Assembly (NCBI GenBank): GCA_023388175.1
Contig: JAEWGT010000015.1
Span: forward strand, 62,001-126,000
DNA from: Pseudomonadota bacterium
GTDB lineage: Bacteria; Pseudomonadota; Alphaproteobacteria; Rhizobiales; Devosiaceae
DNA: 64,000 nt
Direction: 5' to 3'
Each line of letters starts with the position of its first letter. Within the stretch, counting starts at the first letter, position 1. Both the position numbers and the translations under genes were made by a program. Of this stretch, positions 52,458 to 61,655 are shown piece after piece. The notes beneath the pieces were generated by a model that searched no databases, was not told the DNA's origin, and saw only the letters and a program-made list of their open reading frames with translations.

Positions 52458-52958
52458 ATGATGACGACACCCGAAATTTTCGAGCGCCCGGTGCAGAACT
52501 ATATTTATGTGCCGTTCACAGTGCGCATGAGCCAAATGCAACAACCGGCCCAAGACGGCTTCCCGCAGGTTTTTACCCATGTCGGCGAACATGGTCTGAG
52601 GCCGATTGGCCCGGCCTTCTACAATTACCGCCGCATCAACATGGCAGAGACGCTGGACGTGGAGGCCGGCGTGGCGCTGGATGCGCCGGCGCCCGCAGGA
52701 GGCAATGTGAAGTCCGGAACATTGCCAGGCGGACGCTTTGTTCGAACAGTCTGGTATGGCCATCCAGACAAGCTTGAAGGGATCACGGGCAAGCTGATCG
52801 ATTGGGTGGAGCAAGCCGGCGAAAAGTTCGACATGGAAACGCGCGGACCAGACGATTTCTTCGCCTGCAGGCTCGAACTTTATGAATCCGACCCGGAGGA
52901 AGTGCCCAACATGGACGAATGGGTGACGGTACTGGAGTTCAAGCTCAAGGACCTATAG
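52458..52958 (+). CDS. GyrI-like small-molecule-binding domain protein
   Basis: The 166-residue protein looks like a stand-alone GyrI/AraC-effector-binding (SHS2-type) domain: YVPFTVRMSQMQQPAQDGFP, RPIGPAFYNYRRI, GRFVRTVWYGHPDKLEGITG and a C-terminal ELYESDPEEVPNMDEWVTVL. Such domains bind hydrophobic or cationic small molecules. With no DNA-binding part it may act as a binding protein or hydrolase-like sequestrant. GGGAGAG precedes its start. It follows the atypical SDR, and the two may act on the same compound. Confidence 0.78.
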   Translation: MMTTPEIFERPVQNYIYVPFTVRMSQMQQPAQDGFPQVFTHVGEHGLRPIGPAFYNYRRINMAETLDVEAGVALDAPAPAGGNVKSGTLPGGRFVRTVWYGHPDKLEGITGKLIDWVEQAGEKFDMETRGPDDFFACRLELYESDPEEVPNMDEWVTVLEFKLKDL

Positions 52959-52967
52959 GCACCGCGC

Positions 52968-53744
52968 CTAGAACATTTCGTCCAGCGCATTGTAGAAGCG
53001 GTATTTGGCTTCGTCCCACTCAGCACCATAGGCTTTCAGGAATGCGGCGACGTGTTCCTGACCGATATTGTAGGCAATGCTCCGGCAGGCAATGGTGAGA
53101 TCTTGCCAGGCATCAGCCAGGCCAAGGCGGCTGCAATCCACCATGCCGGAGAATCGGCCATCGTCGGCCAGAAGATTTGGCGCGGAGGCATCGCCATGGG
53201 TGACGATCAACTCGCCCTGCTCGGGGCGGTTTGCCTTGATCCAACCGAGCACCTGCTGGCCGGTCCATCCCACATGCTCCGTATCGAAATCGCTCTCGTC
53301 CACCAGCCCGGCAGCAAGTCTGGCCTCGGCATCCGCAATACGGGCCTCGATGCTGTGGTCAAAGGGGCAATGGGCGGGGTCCAGTGCGTGCATACGCTTC
53401 AGGCCCTGAGCATAGGCGCGGACAAAGTCGGTGGGCCGATCGAGATAGCGAGTGAGATCCTGCCCTGGCACGGCACTCATCAGCAGCCATAGGCGGTCAT
53501 TGCCCTGTTCGGCGTCAATAACGCGGGGCGACTTGAACCCCATGCTGGTCAGCCAGTTCAGGCGCTCGATCTCGCCAGGCAGTTCCGCAATCGGATGAAC
53601 GGGCTCGGACTTGAGAAACACGGAATTGCCGTCGCCCAGGGTAATCCGCCAGACTGACGCGCCTGACTTGCCGAGGGTGATTTCGGTCCATTCCAGATCG
53701 CGTAGCGGGCTCAGGCTTTCGGGAAGGTCTGCGGGCCTGGTCAT
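52968..53744 (-). CDS. APH(3')-family aminoglycoside phosphotransferase-like protein
   Basis: The 258-residue kinase-fold protein has the order of APH(3') enzymes: ITLGKSGASVWRITLGDG (nucleotide loop), VFLKSEP (lysine), VTHGDASAPNLLADDGRFSG (catalytic HGD and Asn) and MVDCSRLGLADAWQDLTIA (DFG-like metal site), ending RFYNALDEMF. Known members phosphorylate kanamycin and neomycin at the 3'-OH. Here the gene overlaps aat by four bases at the end of a housekeeping operon, so it may have a native metabolic or tRNA-related role, or be intrinsic resistance. Resistance is not proved by sequence. Confidence 0.82.
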   Translation of the reverse strand: MTRPADLPESLSPLRDLEWTEITLGKSGASVWRITLGDGNSVFLKSEPVHPIAELPGEIERLNWLTSMGFKSPRVIDAEQGNDRLWLLMSAVPGQDLTRYLDRPTDFVRAYAQGLKRMHALDPAHCPFDHSIEARIADAEARLAAGLVDESDFDTEHVGWTGQQVLGWIKANRPEQGELIVTHGDASAPNLLADDGRFSGMVDCSRLGLADAWQDLTIACRSIAYNIGQEHVAAFLKAYGAEWDEAKYRFYNALDEMF

Positions 53745-54376
53745 GGTGCCTTGTCCAGTGCTGTCCAGTCGCCACTGCGCATCAAGGCCCGGCCAAGGCG
53801 ATCTTCGTACTCGGCGCGGGAAATCTCGATGCCGCCCAGTGAGGCGAGGTGATCGGTCAGGAATTGAGTGTCCAGCAGTTCAAACCCGCCCGCGTTGAGG
53901 CGCTCGACCAGATGGGCCATGGCCATCTTGGAGGCATCGGTGCGGCGGTGGAACATGGATTCGCCGAAAAAGGCGGCGCCAATGGCAAGGCCATAAAGGC
54001 CACCGACAAGCTCCGCGCCGTCCCAGACTTCGACCGTGTGAGCGATGCCACGACGGAACAATTCGCCATAGACGGAGCGGATCGTGTGATTGATCCATGT
54101 CGTCTGTCGGTCCGTGCCGACCGTAGCGCAACCATGGATAATGCCATCCCAGTCGCTGTCGACGCGAATGATCCAGCCGGACTTGCGCATGGCCTTTCGA
54201 AGGCTCTTGCTGGCATGGAAGCCCTCAAGAGGAATGATGCCGCGATCTTCCGGGCTCACCCAGAACAGGTCTTCATCCGCCGCATCCTCGGCCATCGGGA
54301 AAATTCCCGAGCGGTAGGCGCGAACGATCAGTTCGGGGGTGATTTCAACGGCAAAGGGATCGGTGCGGCGGGCCAT
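53741..54376 (-). CDS. aat: Leucyl/phenylalanyl-tRNA--protein transferase
   Basis: The 211-residue enzyme adds Leu or Phe from tRNA to proteins with N-terminal Lys or Arg, creating N-degrons for ClpAP/ClpS. Signatures: YRSGIFPM, FWVSPEDRGIIPLEGFHASK, CATVGTDRQTTWIN, HTVEVWDGAELVGGLYGLAI and GESMFHRRTDASKMAMAHLV. It follows accC, an order found across alphaproteobacteria, and overlaps the APH-like gene by four bases. Confidence 0.95.
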   Translation of the reverse strand: MARRTDPFAVEITPELIVRAYRSGIFPMAEDAADEDLFWVSPEDRGIIPLEGFHASKSLRKAMRKSGWIIRVDSDWDGIIHGCATVGTDRQTTWINHTIRSVYGELFRRGIAHTVEVWDGAELVGGLYGLAIGAAFFGESMFHRRTDASKMAMAHLVERLNAGGFELLDTQFLTDHLASLGGIEISRAEYEDRLGRALMRSGDWTALDKAP

Positions 54377-54389
54377 GGCTCAAAGATAA

Positions 54390-54407
54390 GGGGCGCTCGC
54401 GCGCCCC
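54390..54407 (-). terminator. Short stem-loop between accC and aat
   Basis: GGGGCGC (54390-54396) pairs with GCGCCCC (54401-54407), leaving a 4-base loop. It lies in the 37-base gap between accC and aat and may reduce read-through or stabilise accBC mRNA. Confidence 0.45.
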
Positions 54408-54413
54408 TCAATG

Positions 54414-55760
54414 TCATGCCTTGTTTTCTGCCAGGAATTTTTCCAGCCAGTGGATGTCGTAATTGCCGGCCAGCACGTCCGGTTCTTTCATCAGCCGCTG
54501 GAAAAGGGGCAGGGTGGTCTTGACGCCATCAATGACGAACTCGTCGACGGCCCGGCCAAGACGCTTGAGGCATTCCTCGCGGGTGCGGCCATAGACGATC
54601 AGCTTGCCGATCAGAGAGTCGTAATAGGGCGGGATCTTGTAACCCTGATAAACTGCGGAATCGACGCGCACGCCGACGCCGCCAGCAGGGTGATAGAAGG
54701 TGATGGTGCCGGGCGAGGGCGCAAAGGTCTGCGGGTCTTCGGCATTGATGCGCACTTCGATGGCGTGGCCATAGAACTGCACGTCCTTCTGCGTCATCGA
54801 CAGTTTCTCGCCTGATGCGACGCGAATCTGCTCATAGACGATGTCGATGCCGGTAATCCGCTCGGTGACCGGATGCTCCACCTGCAGGCGCGTGTTCATT
54901 TCGATGAAATAGAACTCGCCGTTCTCGTAGAGGAATTCGATCGTGCCGGCGCCGGAATATTTGAGCTTCCGCATGGCGGCAGCACAGATTTCGCCGATTT
55001 CGTCGCGCTCTTCCGGCTTGATCGTGGGGCCGCCGGCTTCTTCCCAGACCTTCTGGTGGCGGCGCTGCAAGGAGCAATCCCGGACGCCCAGATGCACGGC
55101 ATTGCCCTGACCGTCGCCGAGGACCTGAACCTCGATATGGCGGGGCTTGCCGAGGTATTTTTCCATATAGACGGAATCATTGCCAAAGGCAGCCTTGGCC
55201 TCGGTCCGCGCAGTGGACCAGGCTTCGAGAAGATCCTTCTCGGTTTTGGCGACCTTCATGCCGCGGCCACCGCCACCGGCAGTTGCCTTGATCAGCACCG
55301 GATAGCCGATTTCCTTGGCGGTCTTGAGCGCGTCGGCTTCGGTTTCCACCGCGCCAGCCGAGCCGGGAACCACAGGAATGCCCAGCTCAACCGCCGTCTT
55401 CTTGGCGGTGATCTTGTCGCCCATGATCTCGATGTGATGAGCCGAGGGACCGATAAAGGTTACCTTGTGCTCTTCGAGAATTTTGGCGAAACGGGCGTTT
55501 TCCGAGAGAAAACCATAGCCGGGATGAACCGCATCTGCGCCGGTGATCTCACAGGCCGCCAGCAGCGAGGGGATGTTGAGATAGCTATCCCGGGCTGCAT
55601 TGGGGCCGATGCAGACGCTTTCATCCGCCAGGCGCACATGCATGGCATTGGCGTCGGCGGTGGAATGCACCGCGACGGTCTGGATGCCCATTTCCTTGCA
55701 GGCGCGCAGGATGCGCAGTGCGATTTCGCCGCGATTGGCGATAAGGACTTTCTGGAACAC
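54414..55760 (-). CDS. accC: Acetyl-CoA carboxylase biotin carboxylase subunit
   Basis: The 448-residue ATP-grasp enzyme carboxylates the biotin on AccB, the first step of fatty-acid synthesis. Signatures: VLIANRGEIALRILRACKEM, HPGYGFLSENARFA, IKATAGGGGRGMKVAKTEKD (ATP lid), HIEVQVLGDGQGN and NTRLQVEHPVTERITGID. Length is normal. It starts 12 bases after accB. Confidence 0.97.
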   Translation of the reverse strand: MFQKVLIANRGEIALRILRACKEMGIQTVAVHSTADANAMHVRLADESVCIGPNAARDSYLNIPSLLAACEITGADAVHPGYGFLSENARFAKILEEHKVTFIGPSAHHIEIMGDKITAKKTAVELGIPVVPGSAGAVETEADALKTAKEIGYPVLIKATAGGGGRGMKVAKTEKDLLEAWSTARTEAKAAFGNDSVYMEKYLGKPRHIEVQVLGDGQGNAVHLGVRDCSLQRRHQKVWEEAGGPTIKPEERDEIGEICAAAMRKLKYSGAGTIEFLYENGEFYFIEMNTRLQVEHPVTERITGIDIVYEQIRVASGEKLSMTQKDVQFYGHAIEVRINAEDPQTFAPSPGTITFYHPAGGVGVRVDSAVYQGYKIPPYYDSLIGKLIVYGRTREECLKRLGRAVDEFVIDGVKTTLPLFQRLMKEPDVLAGNYDIHWLEKFLAENKA

Positions 55761-55772
55761 TTAAAGCCCCTT

Positions 55773-56270
55773 TTACTCGATGACGACGAGCGGCTCGCCA
55801 TATTCGACCGGCTGGGCGTCTTCCACCAGAATACGAGTGACAGTGCCCGAGCGGTGCGCCGGAATCTGGTTCATGGTCTTCATCGCCTCGATGATGAGGA
55901 CGGTCTGACCCTCGGTGACCTTGCTGCCGACTTCGGCAAAGGCCGGCTTGCCAGGCTCTGGAGAACGGTAGGCGGTGCCGACCATGGGCGACGTCAGGGT
56001 GCCGGGATTGGATGCCAGGTCCTCGGCCTTGGCCGGAGCAGCGGCAGGCACCGAACCGGCCGGAGCGCTCGGAGCGGCTGCAGGCGCAGCAGCGGGCGCG
56101 GCCATGTAGTGCATCGGCGCCGGCGCATAGGCGGGCGCTTCATTCGGATAGGAGCGGGTGACGCGCACCCGCAGGTCGTCCTGCTCGATTTCGATCTCGG
56201 CAAGGTTTTCCTTGTTGAGCAGTTCGGCAATGGCGCGGATCAGGTCCTGATCCACCGATGACTTGGTCAT
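55773..56270 (-). CDS. accB: Acetyl-CoA carboxylase biotin carboxyl carrier protein
   Basis: The 165-residue protein carries biotin for AccC and the carboxyltransferase. The biotinylation site is the Lys in IEAMKTMNQIPA; the domain starts near LTSPMVGTAYRSPEPG. An N-terminal helical part (DLIRAIAELLNKENLAEIEI) and an Ala/Pro-rich linker (APAAAPAAAPSAPAGS) precede it. The gene opens accB-accC-aat-aph, 34 bases downstream of aroQ. Confidence 0.96.
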   Translation of the reverse strand: MTKSSVDQDLIRAIAELLNKENLAEIEIEQDDLRVRVTRSYPNEAPAYAPAPMHYMAAPAAAPAAAPSAPAGSVPAAAPAKAEDLASNPGTLTSPMVGTAYRSPEPGKPAFAEVGSKVTEGQTVLIIEAMKTMNQIPAHRSGTVTRILVEDAQPVEYGEPLVVIE

Positions 56271-56304
56271 TTTAATCGGTCTCCCGGCTTCGCGCGTCGA
56301 AGCT

Positions 56305-56742
56305 TCATTTCAGTTTTTGGGCCAAGGCTTCCAGGGCGAGCTTATACCCGAGGCTGCCAAAGCCGCAAATAACGCCGAAAGCGACCGACGACACATAGGA
56401 ATGGTGCCGGAATGCTTCGCGCTGATGGATATTGGTAAGATGAACTTCGGCAACGGGCAGGCCGACGGCGCGCAGGGCGTCGTGGATGGCCACCGAAGTA
56501 TGTGAATAGGCGGCCGGATTGATCAGGATGCCATCCGCAGTCTTGCGGGCATCCTGAATCCAGGTGACAAGCTCGCCTTCATGGTTGGACTGGCGGAAGT
56601 CGACCGACAATCCGAACTGTCCTGCCGCTTCCTTGCAAAGCGCCTCCACGTCCTTGAGTGTTTCCGAACCATAGGTACCCGGCTCGCGTGTGCCGAGCAG
56701 GTTGAGGTTCGGGCCATTGAGGACGAGAACGCGTTTTGTCAT
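56305..56742 (-). CDS. aroQ: 3-Dehydroquinate dehydratase type II
   Basis: The 145-residue dodecameric enzyme dehydrates 3-dehydroquinate in the shikimate pathway. Motifs: VLVLNGPNLNLLGTREPGTY (catalytic Arg and Tyr), FRQSNHEGELVTWI, ILINPAAYSHTSVAIHDAL and EVHLTNIHQREAFRHHSY. The ATG at 56742 gives the family length; the frame is open to 56781. It precedes accB. Confidence 0.96.
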   Translation of the reverse strand: MTKRVLVLNGPNLNLLGTREPGTYGSETLKDVEALCKEAAGQFGLSVDFRQSNHEGELVTWIQDARKTADGILINPAAYSHTSVAIHDALRAVGLPVAEVHLTNIHQREAFRHHSYVSSVAFGVICGFGSLGYKLALEALAQKLK

Positions 56743-56827
56743 GATGCAAACCTTGTGCACCGGCAGTTTTGGCCGGCGCAAGGGCGGTTACACGAAATAC
56801 ACCGGAAATGCCAGCAATGTGCTGACG

Positions 56828-57673
56828 TTAAGAGCATTTGGTGCTGCCGCATTCACGCATATTGGCAATGCGGCTGCGCAGCTCGCTCGCGCCGATTGCA
56901 CCGGGAATGATTTCGTTACCGATAATGTAGGTCGGAGTGCCCGTAATGCCCAGCGCCTGGGCGATTTCGTAGGAGTTCTGGATGGTGCGGGCCACTTGTT
57001 CCTCGCCCATGCGCAATTCCAGATCGATCTGCGATAGTCCTTGATCAGCCGCCGCTTGCAGCGCCACGGACTTGTCAACCTTGCCGCGGCTGGAGAACAG
57101 CGTTTCGTGGAAAGTCCAATAATCCGCATCGGTCTGGCTGACCAGTATGCCGACGCGCGCGGCGTCGATGGATTCGTTGGAGAGGATCGGGAATTCCTTG
57201 AGGATCACCTTCAGGTTGGGGTCTTCGGCCAGCAGCGCCGCCATGTCCGGCACGGCTTGCCGGCAATAGCCGCAATTATAGTCAAAGAACTCGACCAGCG
57301 TCACGTCACCATCTGGATTGCCGAGGACGATCTGGCCCGGCGCGTTGTAGATGGCGTCACGAAACTCGCTCATTGCAGTTTCGGTGCGCGCCTCCTCTTC
57401 AATCCGAAGCGTATCCTCCAGCGCCACCGACAGTCTTTGCAGCAGCTTGGGGTCGCTCATCAGATAATCCTCGATCATCGGATTGATCAGGGCGGGATCA
57501 ATGGTGGCAACGGCCGGTGTTTCAGGTGCGGGTTGCTCTGACAGGACCTGTTCCACGATGGCACGGACCGCGACCGCGTCGGTTTCCACCTTGGGTTGGT
57601 TGAGCAGGGAAAAGCCCAGGGCACCGGCGAGAAGGCCAGCCACAGCGGCCAGCACGATGGAAAGGCGGTTCAT
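56828..57673 (-). CDS. DsbA-family thiol:disulfide oxidoreductase
   Basis: The 281-residue protein has an N-terminal signal anchor (LSIVLAAVAGLLAGALGFSL), a helical linker (about 35-110) and a thioredoxin-DsbA domain with the CxxC in FFDYNCGYCRQAV and a cis-proline near GITGTPTYII. It resembles the Com1/ScsC-like group that oxidises or isomerises disulfides in the periplasm. It ends with extra cysteines (MRECGSTKCS). It is upstream of aroQ and divergent from the aminotransferase gene. Confidence 0.9.
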   Translation of the reverse strand: MNRLSIVLAAVAGLLAGALGFSLLNQPKVETDAVAVRAIVEQVLSEQPAPETPAVATIDPALINPMIEDYLMSDPKLLQRLSVALEDTLRIEEEARTETAMSEFRDAIYNAPGQIVLGNPDGDVTLVEFFDYNCGYCRQAVPDMAALLAEDPNLKVILKEFPILSNESIDAARVGILVSQTDADYWTFHETLFSSRGKVDKSVALQAAADQGLSQIDLELRMGEEQVARTIQNSYEIAQALGITGTPTYIIGNEIIPGAIGASELRSRIANMRECGSTKCS

Positions 57674-57823
57674 GAAAGGCTCCAGTCGAGTCAGTGCCGG
57701 TCTTCTAGCAGACCTGCCGGGGAAATAGCACCCGCTAGTGGATGCCCGGTTTACGGGTGGATCAATTGTAGTTGAGGCACGGGCCGCTTCGGGCTAGGTC
57801 CGAACGGGACTTATGGAGCTGAA

Positions 57824-58975
57824 ATGACCGATATGCCGAACGACGGCCTGATGCCGTTCCTGGCCATGGATATTCTCAAGCGCGCCAAGGTGCTGGAAGG
57901 GCAGGGGCGCAGCATCTGCCATCTGGAACTGGGTGAACCCGGCCAGCCGCCCGCGCCGCGCGTCATCGAGGCTGTTGCCCGGGCATTGCCCCAGCCGCAG
58001 GGCTATACCAACGCCAAGGGCATGATGGAGCTGCGCGAGGGGCTGGCGCACTATTACGAAAGCCAGCATGGCGTGTCCGTCGATCCCGATCTGATCGTGG
58101 CGACGACAGGGTCATCGGCGGGGTTCATTCTGGCGTTCCACGCATCATTCAGGCCCGGCGCGCGGATCGCGGTGACGCGTCCGGGCTATCCGGCCTATGT
58201 GAACACGCTGTTGGGGCTGGGCTTCGGCGTCACGGAAATTGAGGTGAAGCCGGCCAATAATTGGCATCTCACCGGCGCGGATATTGCCGCCGCCCATGCT
58301 CGCGAGCCGTTTGAAGGCCTGCTCTTCGCCAGCCCGGCCAACCCCACCGGCGCCGCTGTGGACCGAACGGGGCTTGCCGACATCGTCGCAACCTGCGCGC
58401 GGCTGGGCATACGGTTCATCTCCGACGAAATCTATCATGGCCTCGATTATAGCGGCCCCTCGGTGAGTGCGCTCGAACTGACGCGGGACGCGATCGTCAT
58501 CAACAGTTTCTCGAAATACTACTGCATGACGGGCTGGCGGATCGGCTGGATGGTGCTGCCTGAAGCGCTCATCCGGCGCGCAGAGATTTTGCAGCAGAAC
58601 CTGTTCATTTCCGCTCCGACGCTGAGCCAGATTGCGGCGGCAGCGGCGCTTGGCGAGCGCGATTATGCGGAGGCGCAGAAGGCGTGCTACGCAGCGAACC
58701 GCCGGATTCTGGCACAAGGCCTGCGCGACATCGGTTTTGACCTGCCGTTCAGTGGCGACGGGGCGTTTTATGCCTATGCCGGGATTGGCCGCTTCTCGAA
58801 CGATTCCATGGCCTTTTGTGCGGCCCTGCTGGAAGAGGCGGGCGTCGCAGCAACGCCAGGTGTCGATTTCGACCGCAAGGATGGGGCAGGCCATGTGCGC
58901 TTCAGCTATGCCGGAACGCAGCAGACCATCGAAGATGCGCTCGAGCGGATGAAGCGCATGTTGGCGACACGCTGA
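57824..58975 (+). CDS. PLP-dependent class I/II aminotransferase
   Basis: The 383-residue enzyme has the fold-type I pattern: LELGEPGQPPAPRVIEAVAR, QGYTNAKGMMELREGLAHYY, ASPANPTGA, FISDEIYHGLDYSG and the PLP lysine in NSFSKYYCMTGWRIGWMV. It is close to aspartate/aromatic aminotransferases, but the amino donor and keto acid cannot be told. It is monocistronic, convergent with rne, with a shared stem-loop. Confidence 0.9.
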   Translation: MTDMPNDGLMPFLAMDILKRAKVLEGQGRSICHLELGEPGQPPAPRVIEAVARALPQPQGYTNAKGMMELREGLAHYYESQHGVSVDPDLIVATTGSSAGFILAFHASFRPGARIAVTRPGYPAYVNTLLGLGFGVTEIEVKPANNWHLTGADIAAAHAREPFEGLLFASPANPTGAAVDRTGLADIVATCARLGIRFISDEIYHGLDYSGPSVSALELTRDAIVINSFSKYYCMTGWRIGWMVLPEALIRRAEILQQNLFISAPTLSQIAAAAALGERDYAEAQKACYAANRRILAQGLRDIGFDLPFSGDGAFYAYAGIGRFSNDSMAFCAALLEEAGVAATPGVDFDRKDGAGHVRFSYAGTQQTIEDALERMKRMLATR

Positions 58976-58981
58976 ATGAGA

Positions 58982-59005
58982 AAGGGCGGCTCGAAAGCCG
59001 CCCTT
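58982..59005. terminator. Bidirectional stem-loop between the aminotransferase and rne
   Basis: AAGGGCGGCT (58982-58991), CGAA loop, AGCCGCCCTT (58996-59005), then GTTGTTT on the plus strand. It sits between two convergent genes and can end both. Confidence 0.85.
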
Positions 59006-59012
59006 GTTGTTT

Positions 59013-61655
59013 CTAGCCAAGGCCGAGGCGGCGCTGCCACCAGCCGACCTTTTTCTTCTTTTCGGGCTCTGCCTCTGCTGCCACATCGCCTTCGACAGGA
59101 GCAGGCTCACCGGCCTCTTCGGCAGCGGCTGAGCTCGATGTGACCACCACGCCCTCCGGCGGCAGCTCTTTCTTGACGCGGCGCGCACGGGCCGGCTTGG
59201 CTTCGGCGGCGGGTTCATCCGCCTTCGCAGCTTCGACCGGCGCAGCTTCCGTCACTGCGGTTTCCGGGGCAGCCTCGACCGCTTCGGCCTTCGGCTTGCG
59301 GGCGCGCGGCTTGCGCTTGGGCTTTTCTTCCGCCGCCGGCTCTGCCGCTTCCACAGGGGTGGTTTCAGCAGGTGCGGATTCCTCGGTTTCAACGACCTTC
59401 TTGCGGCTGCGCGGCTTGCGCTTGGGCTTTTCCTCTGCGGCCTGCGCTTCCTTGGCGACAGGTTCCGCGACAGGCGCAGCTACGAGATCGACATGATCGA
59501 CGATGGCATCGACCGGCGCTTCCACAGCAGCCTCCGCTGCCACGTTGGCATCACCCTCGCCACCCTCACGACGATTGCGGCGACCGCCACGGCGACCACG
59601 GCGGCGGCGGCGGCGCTGTTCGCTCTCGCTGTCATCGCCTTCGACAGCCTGGCGGGCTGCTGCGTTTTCTTCGCCGTCTTCCGTCTCTTCATCAGAGGCA
59701 GTTTCGGCAACGGCGCCGTTTTCGGCATTCTGCTGCTGTGCGGCATCGCCATTGCGCCCACCGCGACGGCGACGGCGGCGACGACGACGGCCATTGCCTT
59801 CACCCTCGCCATTGTCCGCGCGGGCTTCGGTTTCTTCGGCCTCATCGGCTTCCGCTTCGGCCTCTTCCTCGACTTCATCCTCGATCACGGCGCTATCGAC
59901 ACGCACATGGGCGGCGGCGCGCTGGTCGGCATAGGCAGAGACGCGGGTCTCGCCCTTTTCGATCTGGAAGTCATGACCCGCCAGCTTGCCATCGGCCGTG
60001 ATGGTGATGGAAAGATTGTTGCGGATTTCGAGCTGGGTCAGAGTCTCGCGCTTGTAGTTGAGGATATAGAGCGCGACTTCGACCGGAACGCGAACATTGA
60101 TCGACTGGCCCTGCTTGCGCAGGACGTGGTCCTCGATGTGGCGCATGATCATCAGCGCCAGGCTTTCGGTGGAGCGCACGAGACCCGTTCCGTCGCAGAT
60201 CGGGCACTTGTGGGTCGAGCTTTCGACGACACCGAAGCGGATGCGCTGGCGGCTCATTTCCATGAGGCCGAAATGAGAGATGCGGCCCACCTGGATGCGG
60301 GCGCGATCGTCCTTGAGGCAATCCTTGAGCTTGCGCTCGACCGCGCGGTTGGAGCGGTTCTCCATCATATCGATGAAGTCGATGACGATCAGGCCGGCCA
60401 GATCGCGCAGGCGCAACTGGCGCGCGACTTCGTCGGCCGCTTCAAGATTGGTCTGGAGTGCGGTGTCCTCGATATTATGCTCCTTGGTGGAGCGGCCCGA
60501 GTTCACGTCGATGGAGACCAGTGCTTCGGTCGGGTTGATGACGATATAGCCACCGGAGGGCAGGGTGACCGTGGGCGAGAACATCTGGTCGAGCTGATTC
60601 TCGACGCCGAACTTGGAGAAGAGCGGCTGCTCGTCGCCATAGGGCTTCACGTTCTTGGAGTGGGACGGCATGATCATCTTCATGAAGTCCTTGGCCTCGC
60701 GATAGGCATTGTCGCCCGCCACGAGAACTTCATCGATGTCCTTGTTATAGAGGTCACGGATGGTCCGCTTGATCAGCGAGCCTTCCTCATAGACGAGGCA
60801 AGGCGCCTGGCTTTGCAGCGTCAGCGTGCGCACGCTCTCCCAAAGGCGCATCAGATATTCAAAGTCGCGCTTGACCTCGGCCTTGGTGCGCGAAGCGCCC
60901 GCCGTGCGCAGGATCACGCCCATGCCCTGCGGCACCTCGAGATCGGCGGTGATTTCCTTGAGACGCTTGCGGTCGGCAGCATTGGTGATCTTGCGCGAAA
61001 TGCCACCGCCACGCGCGGTGTTCGGCATCAACACGGAATAGCGGCCAGCCAGCGAGAGGTAGGTGGTGAGGGCTGCGCCCTTGTTGCCGCGCTCTTCCTT
61101 GACCACCTGCACCAGCATGACCTGACGGCGCTTGATGACTTCCTGAATCTTGTACTGGTGGCGGCGCTGCTGATTGGAGCGCTTGCGTTCCGGCACTTCT
61201 TCCAGCGCGTCGGCACCACCGATGGATTCTACCGGCTCGCTATTGGCGGGCGCCTGCTCGATATGGCTGTCGTCGCCATGCTCCTGCGGATCGGCTTCCG
61301 CATCGGCATCGACAACCCCTTCGGGCACCGAAACCGTGTCTTCTTCGGCGTCGTGGCTGTCATCCTCGTGCTCTTCGTCGCGCAGCAGGGCTTCGCGGTC
61401 GGCAACGGGGATCTGGTAATAATCGGGGTGGATTTCGCTGAAAGCGAGGAAGCCGTGGCGATTGCCGCCATATTCCACGAAGGCAGCCTGCAGGGACGGC
61501 TCAACGCGCGTCACCTTCGCTAGGTAGATATTGCCCCGCAGCTGGCGGCGGGTCGCCGATTCGAAGTCGAACTCCTCAAGCCGGTTACCGGCGGTAACGA
61601 CAATCCGTGTTTCTTCCGGGTGGATGGCATCCACCAGCATTCTCTTGGTCGCCAT
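59013..61655 (-). CDS. rne: Ribonuclease E
   Basis: The 880-residue endoribonuclease starts mRNA decay and rRNA/tRNA processing and scaffolds the degradosome. The N-terminal S1 domain (LVDAIHPEETRIVV, GFLAFSEIHPDYY) is split by an acidic insertion at about 93-158, usual in alphaproteobacteria. The catalytic core follows (SIDVNSGRSTKEHNIEDTAL, DLAGLIVIDFIDM), then the zinc-link CPICDGTG. The C-terminal tail (about 590-880) is disordered, with long Arg and Glu/Ala runs and a repeated EEKPKRKPR element, typical of RNA/partner binding regions. ATG at 61655 has GGAG upstream; the frame is open to 61685. Confidence 0.96.
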   Translation of the reverse strand: MATKRMLVDAIHPEETRIVVTAGNRLEEFDFESATRRQLRGNIYLAKVTRVEPSLQAAFVEYGGNRHGFLAFSEIHPDYYQIPVADREALLRDEEHEDDSHDAEEDTVSVPEGVVDADAEADPQEHGDDSHIEQAPANSEPVESIGGADALEEVPERKRSNQQRRHQYKIQEVIKRRQVMLVQVVKEERGNKGAALTTYLSLAGRYSVLMPNTARGGGISRKITNAADRKRLKEITADLEVPQGMGVILRTAGASRTKAEVKRDFEYLMRLWESVRTLTLQSQAPCLVYEEGSLIKRTIRDLYNKDIDEVLVAGDNAYREAKDFMKMIMPSHSKNVKPYGDEQPLFSKFGVENQLDQMFSPTVTLPSGGYIVINPTEALVSIDVNSGRSTKEHNIEDTALQTNLEAADEVARQLRLRDLAGLIVIDFIDMMENRSNRAVERKLKDCLKDDRARIQVGRISHFGLMEMSRQRIRFGVVESSTHKCPICDGTGLVRSTESLALMIMRHIEDHVLRKQGQSINVRVPVEVALYILNYKRETLTQLEIRNNLSITITADGKLAGHDFQIEKGETRVSAYADQRAAAHVRVDSAVIEDEVEEEAEAEADEAEETEARADNGEGEGNGRRRRRRRRRGGRNGDAAQQQNAENGAVAETASDEETEDGEENAAARQAVEGDDSESEQRRRRRRGRRGGRRNRREGGEGDANVAAEAAVEAPVDAIVDHVDLVAAPVAEPVAKEAQAAEEKPKRKPRSRKKVVETEESAPAETTPVEAAEPAAEEKPKRKPRARKPKAEAVEAAPETAVTEAAPVEAAKADEPAAEAKPARARRVKKELPPEGVVVTSSSAAAEEAGEPAPVEGDVAAEAEPEKKKKVGWWQRRLGLG

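Noticed and set aside
59480..59880. Short tandem repeats within rne as a separate repeat element
   Set aside because: The runs of Arg and Glu codons encode the low-complexity RNase E tail and need no other explanation.
59493..61523. A 676-codon open frame antisense to rne
   Set aside because: It mirrors the rne reading frame and the low-complexity tail; no start signal or family pattern supports it.
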